A stretch of 64,000 nucleotides of DNA from Candidatus Villigracilis affinis (lineage in GTDB: Bacteria > Chloroflexota > Anaerolineae > Anaerolineales > Villigracilaceae). A model generated the notes under the pieces. It had not been told where the DNA came from. It was given only the letters and a program-made list of their open reading frames with translations, and did not search any database. The translations under genes were made by a program, and so were the position numbers. Below are positions 8,778 through 17,266 of this stretch, piece after piece. Numbering within the stretch: position 1 is the first letter of the stretch; every line of letters starts with the position of its first letter. Where the stretch lies: NCBI GenBank assembly GCA_016718275.1, contig JADKEA010000019.1:124001-188000 (forward strand). The letters are read 5' to 3'.

Positions 8778-9248
8778 ATGCATAACCATATGCCTCCGAA
8801 GTATGTTTGTCCATTTTGTTCACTGGTTCAGGGCAGGGAAGACCCTCAAAATCAGTTAAAACAAACAGATATTGTTTTTCAGACAGCTGACGTAACGGCT
8901 TTCATAGCGACGAGAAAGTACCCCAAAAATCAAGGTCATGTGCTTGTCATTCCCAATGAGCACTTCGAAAATATTTACGACCTGCCATTGGATATTTCAC
9001 CGAAGATCCACGCGCTCGCCAGAGAGATCGCACTGGCTATGAAAGCGGAATATCACTGCGATGGGATCATGCTTCGTCAACACAATGAACCCGCAGGCGA
9101 CCAGAACATCTGGCATTATCATCTGCATGTGATCCCGCGTTATCACAATGATGACCTTCACAACGCTCAAAAGATCCTGTTTGAAGTGGATGAACGCGCC
9201 AGATATGCACAGAAGTTAAGAAATTGGTTTGCAAGGTCTGAAAAATAA
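8778..9248 (+). CDS. HIT family nucleotide hydrolase/transferase
   Basis: A 156-residue histidine-triad protein. The catalytic HxHxH motif lies in WHYHLHVIPRY (about 114-124) and an N-terminal CPFC pair may bind zinc as in many HIT proteins. GHVLVIPNEHFENIYDL is the conserved first half. The ATG follows AAGGAAAC. Family members hydrolyse nucleotide phosphoramidates or ApnA. It is only distantly similar to the other HIT gene at 60.6 kb. It lies just downstream of the DnaA-box cluster. Confidence 0.85.
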   Translation: MHNHMPPKYVCPFCSLVQGREDPQNQLKQTDIVFQTADVTAFIATRKYPKNQGHVLVIPNEHFENIYDLPLDISPKIHALAREIALAMKAEYHCDGIMLRQHNEPAGDQNIWHYHLHVIPRYHNDDLHNAQKILFEVDERARYAQKLRNWFARSEK

Positions 9249-9251
9249 CCC

Positions 9252-9971
9252 ATGGCTCTTGAACTTCTCAAATCCAAAACTGGACGAACCCTCATCGAAT
9301 CCCACCGTGGGATCGAAGCGGATGTGCCCGAAAATTCCTGGCCCGCGATCAAAATGGGACATGAAATGGGCGCGGACCTGCTCGAAGTGGATGTTCAAAT
9401 GAGCAGCGATGGCGTTCCATTTTTGCGCCATAATTACCAACTGCCTGACGGGCGCTGGTGCGCTCAATTGCCGTGGCGCGAATTGAAGAATGTCAAAATT
9501 GATGGAGAGCCTTTTCCGCTGCTTGAGGATGTCCTCGTTTGGGCGCGGGAGACTGATGCAAAGTTATCTCTGGATGTCAAAACCTTTTTTAGGCCCGAGG
9601 GAAGTTTAACAAAAGAAGTCGTCCGCTTGCTCGAAAGGACAAGCACAAAAGACAATGTGCTGTTGTTATATTTTGACCATCAGGAATTGCTTCAAACAAA
9701 ACTTGTGCATCCCGAATTGACAGTTCGCGCCCTGCTTACTGGAAGAATTGTGGATTACGCCGGGTATCTTCGAAAGATCAACGCCGATGGCGTCAGCGTC
9801 TCTTATGGGATGCTTCGCCCGGTGGATATTGAGCAGATCCATTCGATGGGCGCTGCCGTGGCCCTAATAGAATATTGGGATCAACACAGCGAATTGTTTC
9901 AACAGGTTGATATTGACATGCTTTCATGCGGCAACCCTGTGGAAGCCAGGAAAATTTTGGGTCATCAGTAA
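9252..9971 (+). CDS. Glycerophosphodiester phosphodiesterase family protein
   Basis: A 239-residue TIM-barrel GDPD domain. The conserved start ESHRGIEADVPENSWPA carries the catalytic His and the Glu of the PEN motif; GADLLEVDVQMSSDGVPFLRHN gives the metal-binding Glu-x-Asp and the second His. The usual HD after that strand is HN here, a mild deviation. No signal peptide is visible, so it is cytoplasmic. It starts three bases after the HIT gene. In a glycan locus it might act on glycerophosphoryl-linked intermediates (inference). Confidence 0.8.
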   Translation: MALELLKSKTGRTLIESHRGIEADVPENSWPAIKMGHEMGADLLEVDVQMSSDGVPFLRHNYQLPDGRWCAQLPWRELKNVKIDGEPFPLLEDVLVWARETDAKLSLDVKTFFRPEGSLTKEVVRLLERTSTKDNVLLLYFDHQELLQTKLVHPELTVRALLTGRIVDYAGYLRKINADGVSVSYGMLRPVDIEQIHSMGAAVALIEYWDQHSELFQQVDIDMLSCGNPVEARKILGHQ

Positions 9972-9996
9972 ATTCATTTCTCAAAAGGAGAAACTC

Positions 9997-11067
9997 ATGG
10001 AAATCAAATTCGGAAAACACACCATTGGTTTGAACCACCCCACCTACTTCATTGCGGACATCGCCGCCAATCACGATGGTGACATGGATCGCGCCAAGGA
10101 ACTGATCCGCCTTGCCAAAGAAGCAGGTGCTGACGCCGCCAAATTCCAGAATTTCGACGCGCCGAAGATCGTTTCGGATTATGGCTTCAAATCCATGAAT
10201 GGCGGACAGGTCAGTCATCAGGCTTCGTGGAAAAAGTCTGTGTTCGAGGTGTACAAAGGCGCGTCCATTCCATTTGAGTGGTCGATGACTCTGGTTGAAG
10301 AATGCAACGAAGTCGGCATTGACTATTTCTCCTCGCCCTACGATTTCGAAGCCATTGACTTCCTCGACCAATATGTGGAAGTGTACAAAGCTGGCTCCGG
10401 TGAAATTGACTGGATCGAAGCGCTCGAACGCATGGCTGGCAAGGGCAAGCCCTTCTTCGTTGCCACAGGTGCATCTACCATCGGCGAGGTGCAAAAGGCC
10501 GTCCACGCGATTTTAAAATTGAATAAACAGCTTGTGCTGATGCAGTGCAACACCAATTACACTGCCAGTCCCAATAACTATGACCATTTGCATCTGAATG
10601 TGCTGAAGACCTACGCAGCCATGTTCCCCGATGTCATTCTGGGCCTCTCCGACCATACCCATTCCGTCGCGCCAGTCCTTGGCGCGGTGACATTGGGTGC
10701 GCGCGTCATCGAACGCCACTTTACCGACAGCAACGACCGCGAAGGTCCCGATCACAAGTTTGCGATGAACCCCGAAAACTGGGCGAAGATGGTCGAAGAG
10801 ACACGTCTGCTCGAACGCTCGCTGGGCAGTTCCGATAAATTTATCGCCGACAACGAGCAGGAAACACAGATCGTCCAGCGCCGCTGTCTGCGTGCCGCGC
10901 GTGAAATCAAAGCAGGTGAGACCTTCACTCGGGACATGATCGACGTGCTGCGCCCCGCCACCCCCGGCGCGATCAAACCCGACCAGATCGAAAATGTCCT
11001 CGGCACAAAAGCATTGAAAGATATGCCCCTCGGCAAAGAACTGCGCTGGACGGATTTGGGCGCGTAG
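9997..11067 (+). CDS. neuB: NeuB-family nonulosonic acid synthase
   Basis: Condenses phosphoenolpyruvate with a six-carbon amino sugar to make sialic, legionaminic or pseudaminic acid. The 356 residues have the TIM-barrel half with YFIADIAANHDGDMDRAKELI at the start, FSSPYDFEAIDFL near 110, YKAGSGE near 130 and the late GLSDHTHSVAPVLGAVTLGARVIERHF block, then a SAF antifreeze-like domain (about 295-356: RRCLRAAREIKAGE, DMPLGKELRWTD). The ATG at 9997 follows AAAGGAGAAACTC; an upstream in-frame ATG at 9907 lies inside the previous gene and lacks such a site. Confidence 0.9.
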   Translation: MEIKFGKHTIGLNHPTYFIADIAANHDGDMDRAKELIRLAKEAGADAAKFQNFDAPKIVSDYGFKSMNGGQVSHQASWKKSVFEVYKGASIPFEWSMTLVEECNEVGIDYFSSPYDFEAIDFLDQYVEVYKAGSGEIDWIEALERMAGKGKPFFVATGASTIGEVQKAVHAILKLNKQLVLMQCNTNYTASPNNYDHLHLNVLKTYAAMFPDVILGLSDHTHSVAPVLGAVTLGARVIERHFTDSNDREGPDHKFAMNPENWAKMVEETRLLERSLGSSDKFIADNEQETQIVQRRCLRAAREIKAGETFTRDMIDVLRPATPGAIKPDQIENVLGTKALKDMPLGKELRWTDLGA

Positions 11068-11148
11068 AAAAGTTTGCAAGTTGGCAGGTTGAAAAGTTGG
11101 AATGTTGAACCTTCGAACCTGTAAACCTTCAAACCTGACACCTGAAAC
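11068..11148. repeat. Intergenic word repeat (AACCTTCGAACCTGTAAACC type)
   Basis: The gap carries AAGTTTGCAAGTTGGCAGGTTG on one half and GAACCTTCGAACCTGTAAACCTTCAAACC on the other, loosely inverted copies of each other with no exact stem. Confidence 0.6.
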
Positions 11149-12252
11149 ATGAAACTCATCTACTTCTCCCTCGGCTACTCCACCCATGATTACCGCTTCC
11201 TGAAAGCCATTTCAGATGGCGGGCATGAAGTATTCTTTGTTCAATTGGAGGGAAATCAACGGCAAGTGGAATCGCGGTTGGTGCCTGAAAATGTAAATCA
11301 GGTCATTTGGAAGGGCGGACGTGAGCCATTCAAATGGAGCAACCTTGCCAAGCTGGTTCGCGATTTTCGGCGTTTGGTCAAAGAGATTCAGCCCGACCTC
11401 ATTCATGCTGGCCCGATCCAAACTTGTGCGTTCATCGCGATCTTGAGCGGCTTTCGTCCCGTCCTCACCATGTCGTGGGGATTTGACCTGATGGACGATG
11501 TCCACAAAAATAAATGGTGGGAGTGGGTCACTGGTTACACCTTGAAACGTTCCACGTTCTTCATCAGCGATGCGAATGTAACGCGTGACATGGCTGTGAA
11601 GTATGGAATGAACCCTGAAAAAACAATCGTCTTCCCCTGGGGCGTTGACCTTGATCATTTTAGAATGAAGAATGCGGAAGTTGGAACAGAGCAAGAAGGA
11701 TTTGTTTTGTTTTGTAATCGCTCATGGGAAACGCGCTATGGTGTGGATGTGCTGGCGCGCGCATTTGTAAAAGTGACGCAAGAGCGCGAAGATGTCCGCT
11801 TGATTCTGCTTGGCGGTGGTTCGCAGGGCGCAGGCATTCGCAGAATTTTACAGAGCGGCGGGGTTGAAGAATACGTCACATTTGGCGGGCAGATTTCACA
11901 AACCGACCTGCCACGCTGGTATCATATGGCTGATTTGTACATTTCGCCTTCGCATGTGGATGGCTCGTCTGTTTCGCTGATGGAGGCGCTGGCTTGCGGG
12001 CTGCCTTGTCTGGTTTCGGATATCCCTGCCAACAAGGAATGGGTCTTTGAAAATGAAAACGGCTGGTTGTTCCGCGATGGGGACGCGAATGACCTTGCCG
12101 AAAAGATTCTGGCGGCGATCTCTCAAAGGGAGAAACTGCCCGAGATCGGCAGATCAAGCCGCAGGTCGGCAGAGATGCGCGCGGATTGGAAAAAGAATGC
12201 CGAAGCGTTGATGAATGTCTATCGAAGTCTCGGAGGAAAAAATGCTCAATAA
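11149..12252 (+). CDS. Glycosyltransferase family 4-like (GT-B)
   Basis: A 367-residue cytosolic GT-B enzyme. The N-terminal acceptor domain begins with FSLGYSTHDYRFLKAISDGGHEVFFV. The donor domain shows FVLFCNRSWETRYGVDVLARAF, LILLGGGSQGAG, and the nucleotide-sugar block SPSHVDGSSVSLMEALACGLPCLVSDIPANKEWV (about 265-300), with the usual second Glu in the EALACG region. The sugar donor cannot be deduced. It overlaps the next gene by 11 bases. Confidence 0.87.
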   Translation: MKLIYFSLGYSTHDYRFLKAISDGGHEVFFVQLEGNQRQVESRLVPENVNQVIWKGGREPFKWSNLAKLVRDFRRLVKEIQPDLIHAGPIQTCAFIAILSGFRPVLTMSWGFDLMDDVHKNKWWEWVTGYTLKRSTFFISDANVTRDMAVKYGMNPEKTIVFPWGVDLDHFRMKNAEVGTEQEGFVLFCNRSWETRYGVDVLARAFVKVTQEREDVRLILLGGGSQGAGIRRILQSGGVEEYVTFGGQISQTDLPRWYHMADLYISPSHVDGSSVSLMEALACGLPCLVSDIPANKEWVFENENGWLFRDGDANDLAEKILAAISQREKLPEIGRSSRRSAEMRADWKKNAEALMNVYRSLGGKNAQ

Positions 12253-13000
12253 AAAAGATTTGCTCGATGGTTTTGGAAAAATAAAAATTGAAAGTGACAC
12301 GATCGTTGTGCATACGTCGTATAAATCGCTGGGCGGCGTGGAGGGCGGCGTGGATACGGTGATCGACGTGATGCAGGAGTTGGTGGGGAAGGACGGCACG
12401 GTGCTGTTCCCCGCTTTTAATTTTCAATCGTGGACGGAGACGCATTATTTCGACGTGATGGAGACGCCCTCGAAAATGGGCATGATCACCGAACAGGCGC
12501 GCCTCAGACCTAACGCAAAGCGGACTCCGCATCCGATCTACAGTTTCTCCGCTTTGGGCAAACGCGCCGACGAATTTTCGAAGACCGAAGATGTGGAAGC
12601 CTATGGGCCGAACTCGGCGTTTGCGTTATTTCATAAATTGAACGCCACCATCATCAGCATCGGACTCGATTTCAATAACTCCTTTTCGATGCATCATTAT
12701 ATTGAATACAATGTCGGTTGCGATTACCGCCGCATCAAGGAATTTGCAGGTATTTACATGGGCTATGACCGTGTGCCGCAGGTGAAGACGTATACGATGT
12801 TTGTACGTACCCATGATCGCGTGAAGACATATATTGTGCCTGGGATGAACGATCTTTTGCATGCGGGTGTGATTAAAGAGATTCAAGTCGGTGCGGCGAA
12901 AGTTCATCACCTGACCGCCAATGAATTCTTTGATAACATGTCTGTCATTGTGCGCGAACATCCTGAGAAGCTGCATTATGTTGAAGAGCCGAAGTATTAA
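12242..13000 (+). CDS. AAC(3)-family N-acetyltransferase-like protein
   Basis: A 252-residue protein of the antibiotic_NAT fold: VHTSYKSLGGVEGG (acetyl-CoA region), GTVLFPAFNF, then TPSKMGMITEQARLRPNAKRTPHPIYSFSALG and the Glu/His block near 150 (NNSFSMHHYIEYNVG). The start at 12242 follows GGAGG at 12232-12236 with a 5-base spacer; an in-frame ATG at 12215 lacks a site. Members of this family in glycan loci are thought to acylate amino sugars, which fits the neighbouring neuB. Aminoglycoside resistance is less likely given the context. Confidence 0.8.
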   Translation: MLNKKDLLDGFGKIKIESDTIVVHTSYKSLGGVEGGVDTVIDVMQELVGKDGTVLFPAFNFQSWTETHYFDVMETPSKMGMITEQARLRPNAKRTPHPIYSFSALGKRADEFSKTEDVEAYGPNSAFALFHKLNATIISIGLDFNNSFSMHHYIEYNVGCDYRRIKEFAGIYMGYDRVPQVKTYTMFVRTHDRVKTYIVPGMNDLLHAGVIKEIQVGAAKVHHLTANEFFDNMSVIVREHPEKLHYVEEPKY

Positions 13001-13086
13001 TGATTGGTAATTGGTAAATAGTAATTCGTTGGTCGAGTATCCGCGAAGCGGCGCATCAAGACCAACAGGCTAACAAGGAAACTGGT

Positions 13087-14412
13087 ATGAAACCCTACAC
13101 CTCCCTCAAATCCATCCTCGCTGAGTTCTTTCCGTTGCATCGCACCCTTGCCTCTGACGACCATGACAAGACATTGGAAATCGTCGGCTCGTACATGCCC
13201 GATTCGTCGAATTACACCATCGAAACCTACACTCCACTCGAAAAAGCGTGGACGTGGCAGGTGCCTGAACGCTATGTCGTGCATGAAGCGTATTTGGAGA
13301 TTGAAGGCGGTGAGCGTGTAGTGGATTTCAAAAACAATCCGCTGCATATCGTTTCGTATTCCCTGCCCGTGGACAAAACGCTTTCGTTCGAAGAACTTCA
13401 GCCGCATTTGTATTTCAACGAGAAACGTCCGCATACCATTCCATGGGTATTCAAATATTACGACCGCGATTGGGGTTTCTGCCTGCCGAAGAATGTCTTC
13501 GATAAACTTCCACGTGATAAAAAATATCGCGCAGTGATCAAATCTGAATTCGTCACCGATCCGAAGCAGGGATTCAAAATGGCAACCGCGGTCATCCACC
13601 CCGAAGGCGGACCAAGCGCTTCGGCGGGTGAGATCATCGTGCAGGCGCATACCTGTCACCCGCATCAGGCCAATGACGATGGCGCAGGTGTGGTTAGCAC
13701 CATTGAACTGGCGCGCCGCCTCGCGGAAAAGCCGTTGCCCGCTGGCTCGATGAGCGTCCGTTTTTGGTTCGGGCCTGAGACCATCGGCACGATTGTCTAT
13801 CTCTCACACAACGAACATTTGATTCAAAATCTGCGCGGCGGCATCTTCATGGAAATGACAGGCAACAAGAACAAGATCGCCTGGCATCATACCCGTCAGC
13901 ATACGCATCTGCTTGACCGCATCACCAATTTCATTATCAGCAAATCTGCGCATGATGAACGCGATTTCGCCGCGGCCCCCGCGAATGACGAACGCGTCAT
14001 CAACGGGCCTGGTGTGAACGTGCCGTGCATCTCGATCAACCGCTGGCCCTATGACGAGTATCACACCACCGATGATAATCTCGACATCATGCATGATGAT
14101 ATGCTGGTCGGCGCTGCGGAAACAGCGGAAGAGATCATTCGTATGTACGCCAGCAACTATATTCCCAAACGCACCTTCCGCGGACCTGTGTTCCTCAGCG
14201 GCAATGGTCTCTGGGTGGATTGGCGTGAGAACTGGGCGCTCAACCGCGCCATCGAAAAGATCATGATGCGCTTCGAAGGCGAGTTGTCCGTTTTTGAAAT
14301 CGCTGAGCAGGTCGGGCTTGATTACTGGATGGTGCGCGATTACATCGAAAAATTCCGTGCGAAGGGATTTGTCGATGCGCTGCCGATCCCATCCGAGGCG
14401 CAAAGTGCGTAG
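13087..14412 (+). CDS. DUF4910 aminopeptidase-like protein with C-terminal helix-turn-helix
   Basis: A 441-residue protein of the DUF4910 group, distantly related to M28 zinc peptidases. Possible zinc ligands are in HTCHPHQANDDGAG (about 193-206), the Glu in FGPETIG, and the late DEYHTTDDN. A winged-helix-like tail follows (SVFEIAEQVGLDYWMVRDYIEKF, about 402-424). There is no signal peptide. Such genes are often found beside nonulosonate or glycan genes, as here, but the substrate is not known to me. The stop codon abuts a palindromic repeat. Confidence 0.75.
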   Translation: MKPYTSLKSILAEFFPLHRTLASDDHDKTLEIVGSYMPDSSNYTIETYTPLEKAWTWQVPERYVVHEAYLEIEGGERVVDFKNNPLHIVSYSLPVDKTLSFEELQPHLYFNEKRPHTIPWVFKYYDRDWGFCLPKNVFDKLPRDKKYRAVIKSEFVTDPKQGFKMATAVIHPEGGPSASAGEIIVQAHTCHPHQANDDGAGVVSTIELARRLAEKPLPAGSMSVRFWFGPETIGTIVYLSHNEHLIQNLRGGIFMEMTGNKNKIAWHHTRQHTHLLDRITNFIISKSAHDERDFAAAPANDERVINGPGVNVPCISINRWPYDEYHTTDDNLDIMHDDMLVGAAETAEEIIRMYASNYIPKRTFRGPVFLSGNGLWVDWRENWALNRAIEKIMMRFEGELSVFEIAEQVGLDYWMVRDYIEKFRAKGFVDALPIPSEAQSA

Positions 14413-14413
14413 C

Positions 14414-14433
14414 GGCACAGCGCCGCTGTGTCC
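14414..14433. repeat. Palindromic intergenic repeat, short form
   Basis: Core CACAGCG-C-CGCTGTG, identical to the centre of the longer GTAGGGG palindromes. It is wedged between the DUF4910 stop and the cytidylyltransferase start; an in-frame GTG at 14428 lies inside it and is therefore an unlikely start codon. Confidence 0.7.
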
Positions 14434-14445
14434 CTGCAAAAAATT

Positions 14446-15261
14446 ATGAAACCCAAAGTAGTTGCCATCATTCAAGGACGCATGTCCTCCTCGCGTTTGC
14501 CGGGGAAGATCCTTGCTGACATTGCAGGTCAGCCGATGTTGACCCGTGTCTTCACGCGGACTTCGCGGGCGACGACTCTTGACGAAGTCATTTTCGCCAC
14601 GACGACAGACGCCTCTGACGACCCCGTAGCTGAGTACTGCGACTTTAGCGGCATTCCCTTCACCCGTGGCAACCTGTTCGATGTGTTGGATAGATATTAT
14701 CAAGCCGCCAAAGATGCCAAAGCCGATGTGGTTGTCCGCATCACGGCAGATTGCCCAGTCATTGACCCTGAATTGATCGATAACGTGGTCAATGCTTTGC
14801 TCGAAGATGAATATGACTTTGCCTGCAACCGTCTACCGCCTCCATGGACGAGAACGTATCCCATCGGTTTGGATGTGGAGGCTTGCACTTTCAAGGCTTT
14901 GAAGAAAGCCTGGAAGGAAGCCAAGGAACCCCAGCACCGCGAACATGCCATGCCGTATTTCTATGAAGGTGTGCAACTGACAACCGTTAACCGCCAACTG
15001 CAAACTGGCACCTCTCCACGCGGATTCAACATTGCCCTCCTTCATCACACCACCGATTTCGGTGATTACCGTTGGACAGTGGACACCCCCGAAGATTTGG
15101 AATTCATGCGACAAGTCTACGCCCGCTTTGATGGACGGGATGACTTCACATGGAAGGAAGTTTTGGATTTGGTTCATGACAACCCTGAACTTCCAAAGAT
15201 CAATGCCGATGTGCAGCATAAGACTCTTAAAGACATTGATAAAAGGGCTTTAAAGAGTTAG
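14446..15261 (+). CDS. spsF: Cytidylyltransferase of the SpsF/NeuA type
   Basis: A 271-residue nucleotidyltransferase that would activate a nonulosonic acid or related sugar with CTP. The N-terminal nucleotide-binding signature is AIIQGRMSSSRLPGKIL (about 7-23); RITADCPVIDPELID contains the metal-binding Asp region; YRWTVDTPEDLEF is the C-terminal family block. The ATG at 14446 is preferred over the GTG at 14428, which is in a palindrome. Residues about 177-188 (VQLTTVNRQLQT) are encoded by DNA resembling the intergenic word repeats, an apparent in-frame insertion before the RWTVDTPED motif. Confidence 0.82.
   Translation: MKPKVVAIIQGRMSSSRLPGKILADIAGQPMLTRVFTRTSRATTLDEVIFATTTDASDDPVAEYCDFSGIPFTRGNLFDVLDRYYQAAKDAKADVVVRITADCPVIDPELIDNVVNALLEDEYDFACNRLPPPWTRTYPIGLDVEACTFKALKKAWKEAKEPQHREHAMPYFYEGVQLTTVNRQLQTGTSPRGFNIALLHHTTDFGDYRWTVDTPEDLEFMRQVYARFDGRDDFTWKEVLDLVHDNPELPKINADVQHKTLKDIDKRALKS
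14973..15008. repeat. Word repeat inside the cytidylyltransferase gene
   Basis: GCAACTGACAACCGTTAACC followed by GCCAACTGCAAACTGG closely resembles intergenic words such as those at 47.2 and 50.8 kb. It is in frame and sits at a variable surface-loop position of the family. Confidence 0.5.
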
Positions 15262-15333
15262 AAAGTTGGCAGGTTGGAAAGTCTACAAGTTCAAACCTGC
15301 GAACCTTCCAACCTGTAAACCTGTAAATTGACC
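15262..15333. repeat. Intergenic word repeat
   Basis: AAAGTTGGCAGGTTGGAAAG on the left and AACCTGCGAACCTTCCAACC plus TGTAAACCTGTAAATTG on the right form loosely inverted halves, the same design as 11068-11148. Confidence 0.6.
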
Positions 15334-16239
15334 ATGCCACTGATTACACTCTTTTCCGCCCCCAAACCTTTTACCAATCCGCACATTGCGATGATTCAGC
15401 GTAACGCCATCACATCGTGGACTCTGCTCCCCGATGTAGAGGTCATTTTGCTTGGCGAGGAAGCAGGCCTTGCTGAAATCGCAAAAGAACTGGGCGTGAA
15501 GCATTTGCCCGCTGTTGCCCGTAATGCGAACGGCACACCGCTGATCTCGTCCATGTTTCAATTGGCGCGGGAGAACTCGAACAGCGACCTGCTCTGCATC
15601 ATCAATGCAGATATGATCCTCATGCCTGATTTTGTTGAGAATGCAAAACAGGCGGCAAGGTTGAAGGAAAAGTTCGTGCTGTTGAGCCAACGCTGGGATT
15701 ATGACATCACGTCGCCGCTTGATTTTTCCGCAGGGTGGGAGTCTGGGCTGAGGGAATCTGTCAGAAAACAGAATCAGCTTCACCGCCCCGCTGGAAGCGA
15801 TTTTTTCCTTTTCCCAAAACCCTGCTATAACGACATCCCAAATTTCATCATTGGCCGCGCAGGCTGGGATAATTGGATGATCTACAAAGCCCGCCGCGAG
15901 AATTGGCCTGTGATCGATTGCACGCCTTCGGTGATGATCGTGCATCAGAATCACGATTACAGTCATCTGCCTGGGGGCAGGTCGCATTACGATCATCCCG
16001 ATACGAATGAGAACATCCGCCTTGCGGGCGGGCAGGCGAATATCCGTTATACGATTTTGGATTCAACGCATCAATTGGTGGATGAAAAACTAACGCGCCC
16101 GAAGATGACATCGCTGCGCTTCACACGCCGCCTTGAGTTGATGTTGCGTTCTATTTTCTTTTTTCTCCCCGAAGCCATGATCGAAAATATTGCCCGCCCG
16201 AAGCGATGGCAAAAACGATTTAAGAAATTATTCAAATGA
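15334..16239 (+). CDS. GT-A type glycosyltransferase (putative)
   Basis: A 301-residue cytosolic protein that begins ITLFSAPKPFTNPHIAMIQRNAITSW and has a probable DxD-like site in LLCIINADMILMPDFVENA (about 92-110), with GRAGWDNWMIYKAR later. This block order resembles GT2-like enzymes found in capsule loci. A TTG at 15328 is in frame, but the ATG at 15334 is the more likely start. The C-terminus is basic (RPKRWQKRFKKLFK), which may bind the membrane. The substrate is unknown. Confidence 0.7.
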   Translation: MPLITLFSAPKPFTNPHIAMIQRNAITSWTLLPDVEVILLGEEAGLAEIAKELGVKHLPAVARNANGTPLISSMFQLARENSNSDLLCIINADMILMPDFVENAKQAARLKEKFVLLSQRWDYDITSPLDFSAGWESGLRESVRKQNQLHRPAGSDFFLFPKPCYNDIPNFIIGRAGWDNWMIYKARRENWPVIDCTPSVMIVHQNHDYSHLPGGRSHYDHPDTNENIRLAGGQANIRYTILDSTHQLVDEKLTRPKMTSLRFTRRLELMLRSIFFFLPEAMIENIARPKRWQKRFKKLFK

Positions 16240-16299
16240 GTTGAAGGCTGAAAGCCTTGCTCGAACCTTGAACCTTAAACTTGAAACCTGGAACCCAAA
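16240..16299. repeat. Intergenic word repeat
   Basis: GTTGAAGGCTGAAAGCCTTG then CTTGAACCTTAAACTTGAAACCTGGAACC: the same vocabulary as other gaps in the glycan locus. Confidence 0.55.
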
Positions 16300-17253
16300 A
16301 TGCGAAAAGGTCAAAACCCCGCCAAGTTCGTCAAAGATGTTGCCCGCCCCGAGCGGATCACAGTTGCATTGTTGAATTACATCCCCTTCCTGAGCGGATT
16401 TTATGCCGAGACTTTGGATGTGTTGAAGGTCTCGCTGGAATCCATGCGCAAGGATGCAGGCCTGCCATTTGACCTGATGGTCTTCGATAATGGCTCTTGC
16501 GAAGAAGTGCGTGAGTTTTTGATTCAGGAAAAGGAAGAGGGACGGATTCAATATTTGATCCTCTCTGAAAAGAACATGGGCAAGGGCGGCGCGTGGAATG
16601 TGATGCTGGCAGGCGCACCCGGTGAGATCATTGCGTACACCGATAGTGATGTTTTGTTTTCGCCGACATGGCTCTCGCGTTCGGTGGAGTTGCTTGAAAC
16701 TTTTCCGAACGTTGGCATGGTGACGGCGCGCCCATACCGTACTTCACCAGAGTTTTATGAAGGCACGTTGAAATGGGCGAAAGAAAATGCCCAACTTGAT
16801 GAAGGTCAATTCATTCCGTGGGAAACCTTTCTTGAATTCAATCTATCGCTTGGGCAGACCGAGGAAGAAAATAAAAAGGTTTATGCCGAGACAAGGGATT
16901 GGCGCATCCAATACAAAGGTGTGACCGCGCTTGCGGGGGCAAGTCACTGGCAGTTCACAGCGTATAAATCCACACTTCAGCAATTTCTGCCTTTTGACAT
17001 GGACAAGCCGATGGGGCAGGTGCGTCAGTTGGATAAGCGTATGAATGACGCGGGTCTGCTGCGCTTGATGGTCAGTGATCCGCTGGCGATGAATATGTCT
17101 AATACATTGGGTTATTTGCGCGGAGAGTTGGGGAAGGGAAAAGAAAGAGGAAGGAAGAAAGAAGGGGTGGGTAGGCGTATGTTGGAATTGCCGCCCATTA
17201 AGAAGATGTTGTTGGCAATGTATAACAAGATCTTCAGTTGGTATTATTCGTAA
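16300..17253 (+). CDS. Glycosyltransferase family 2
   Basis: A GT-A enzyme of 317 residues. The start TVALLNYIPFLSGFYAETLDVLKVSLESM leads into LMVFDNGSCEEVREFL (nucleotide-binding Asp) and IIAYTDSDVLFSPTW with the DSD metal-binding triad near 111. It is the last gene of the glycan locus on this strand. Near the C-terminus, about residues 277-291 (ELGKGKERGRKKEGVG) are encoded by a purine-rich GAAAGAGGAAGGAAGAAAG stretch identical in style to intergenic DNA at 20.6, 24.3 and 56.9 kb, an apparent in-frame low-complexity insertion. Confidence 0.85.
   Translation: MRKGQNPAKFVKDVARPERITVALLNYIPFLSGFYAETLDVLKVSLESMRKDAGLPFDLMVFDNGSCEEVREFLIQEKEEGRIQYLILSEKNMGKGGAWNVMLAGAPGEIIAYTDSDVLFSPTWLSRSVELLETFPNVGMVTARPYRTSPEFYEGTLKWAKENAQLDEGQFIPWETFLEFNLSLGQTEEENKKVYAETRDWRIQYKGVTALAGASHWQFTAYKSTLQQFLPFDMDKPMGQVRQLDKRMNDAGLLRLMVSDPLAMNMSNTLGYLRGELGKGKERGRKKEGVGRRMLELPPIKKMLLAMYNKIFSWYYS
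17131..17170. repeat. Polypurine word repeat inside the GT2 gene
   Basis: A run of GGGAAAAGAAAGAGGAAGG and AAGAAAGAAGGGG lies within the coding region. Equivalent polypurine words fill gaps at 20629, 24285 and 56880. Confidence 0.55.
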
Positions 17254-17266
17254 CAATCCAAAGTTT

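Noticed and set aside
9793..10506. 237-codon open frame antisense to neuB
   Set aside because: It lies fully opposite a well-supported gene and has no recognisable domain.
12242..13000. Aminoglycoside resistance gene (AAC(3))
   Set aside because: The fold fits, but the gene overlaps a glycosyltransferase inside a nonulosonate locus; an amino-sugar acylase is more plausible.
13804..14703. 299-codon open frame antisense to the DUF4910 and cytidylyltransferase genes
   Set aside because: Spans two real genes on the other strand and their intergenic palindrome; composition is that of a shadow frame.
15262..15333. Terminator or CRISPR-like repeats in the glycan-locus gaps
   Set aside because: Halves are only loosely inverted, there is no T-run, and there are no equal repeats or spacers.
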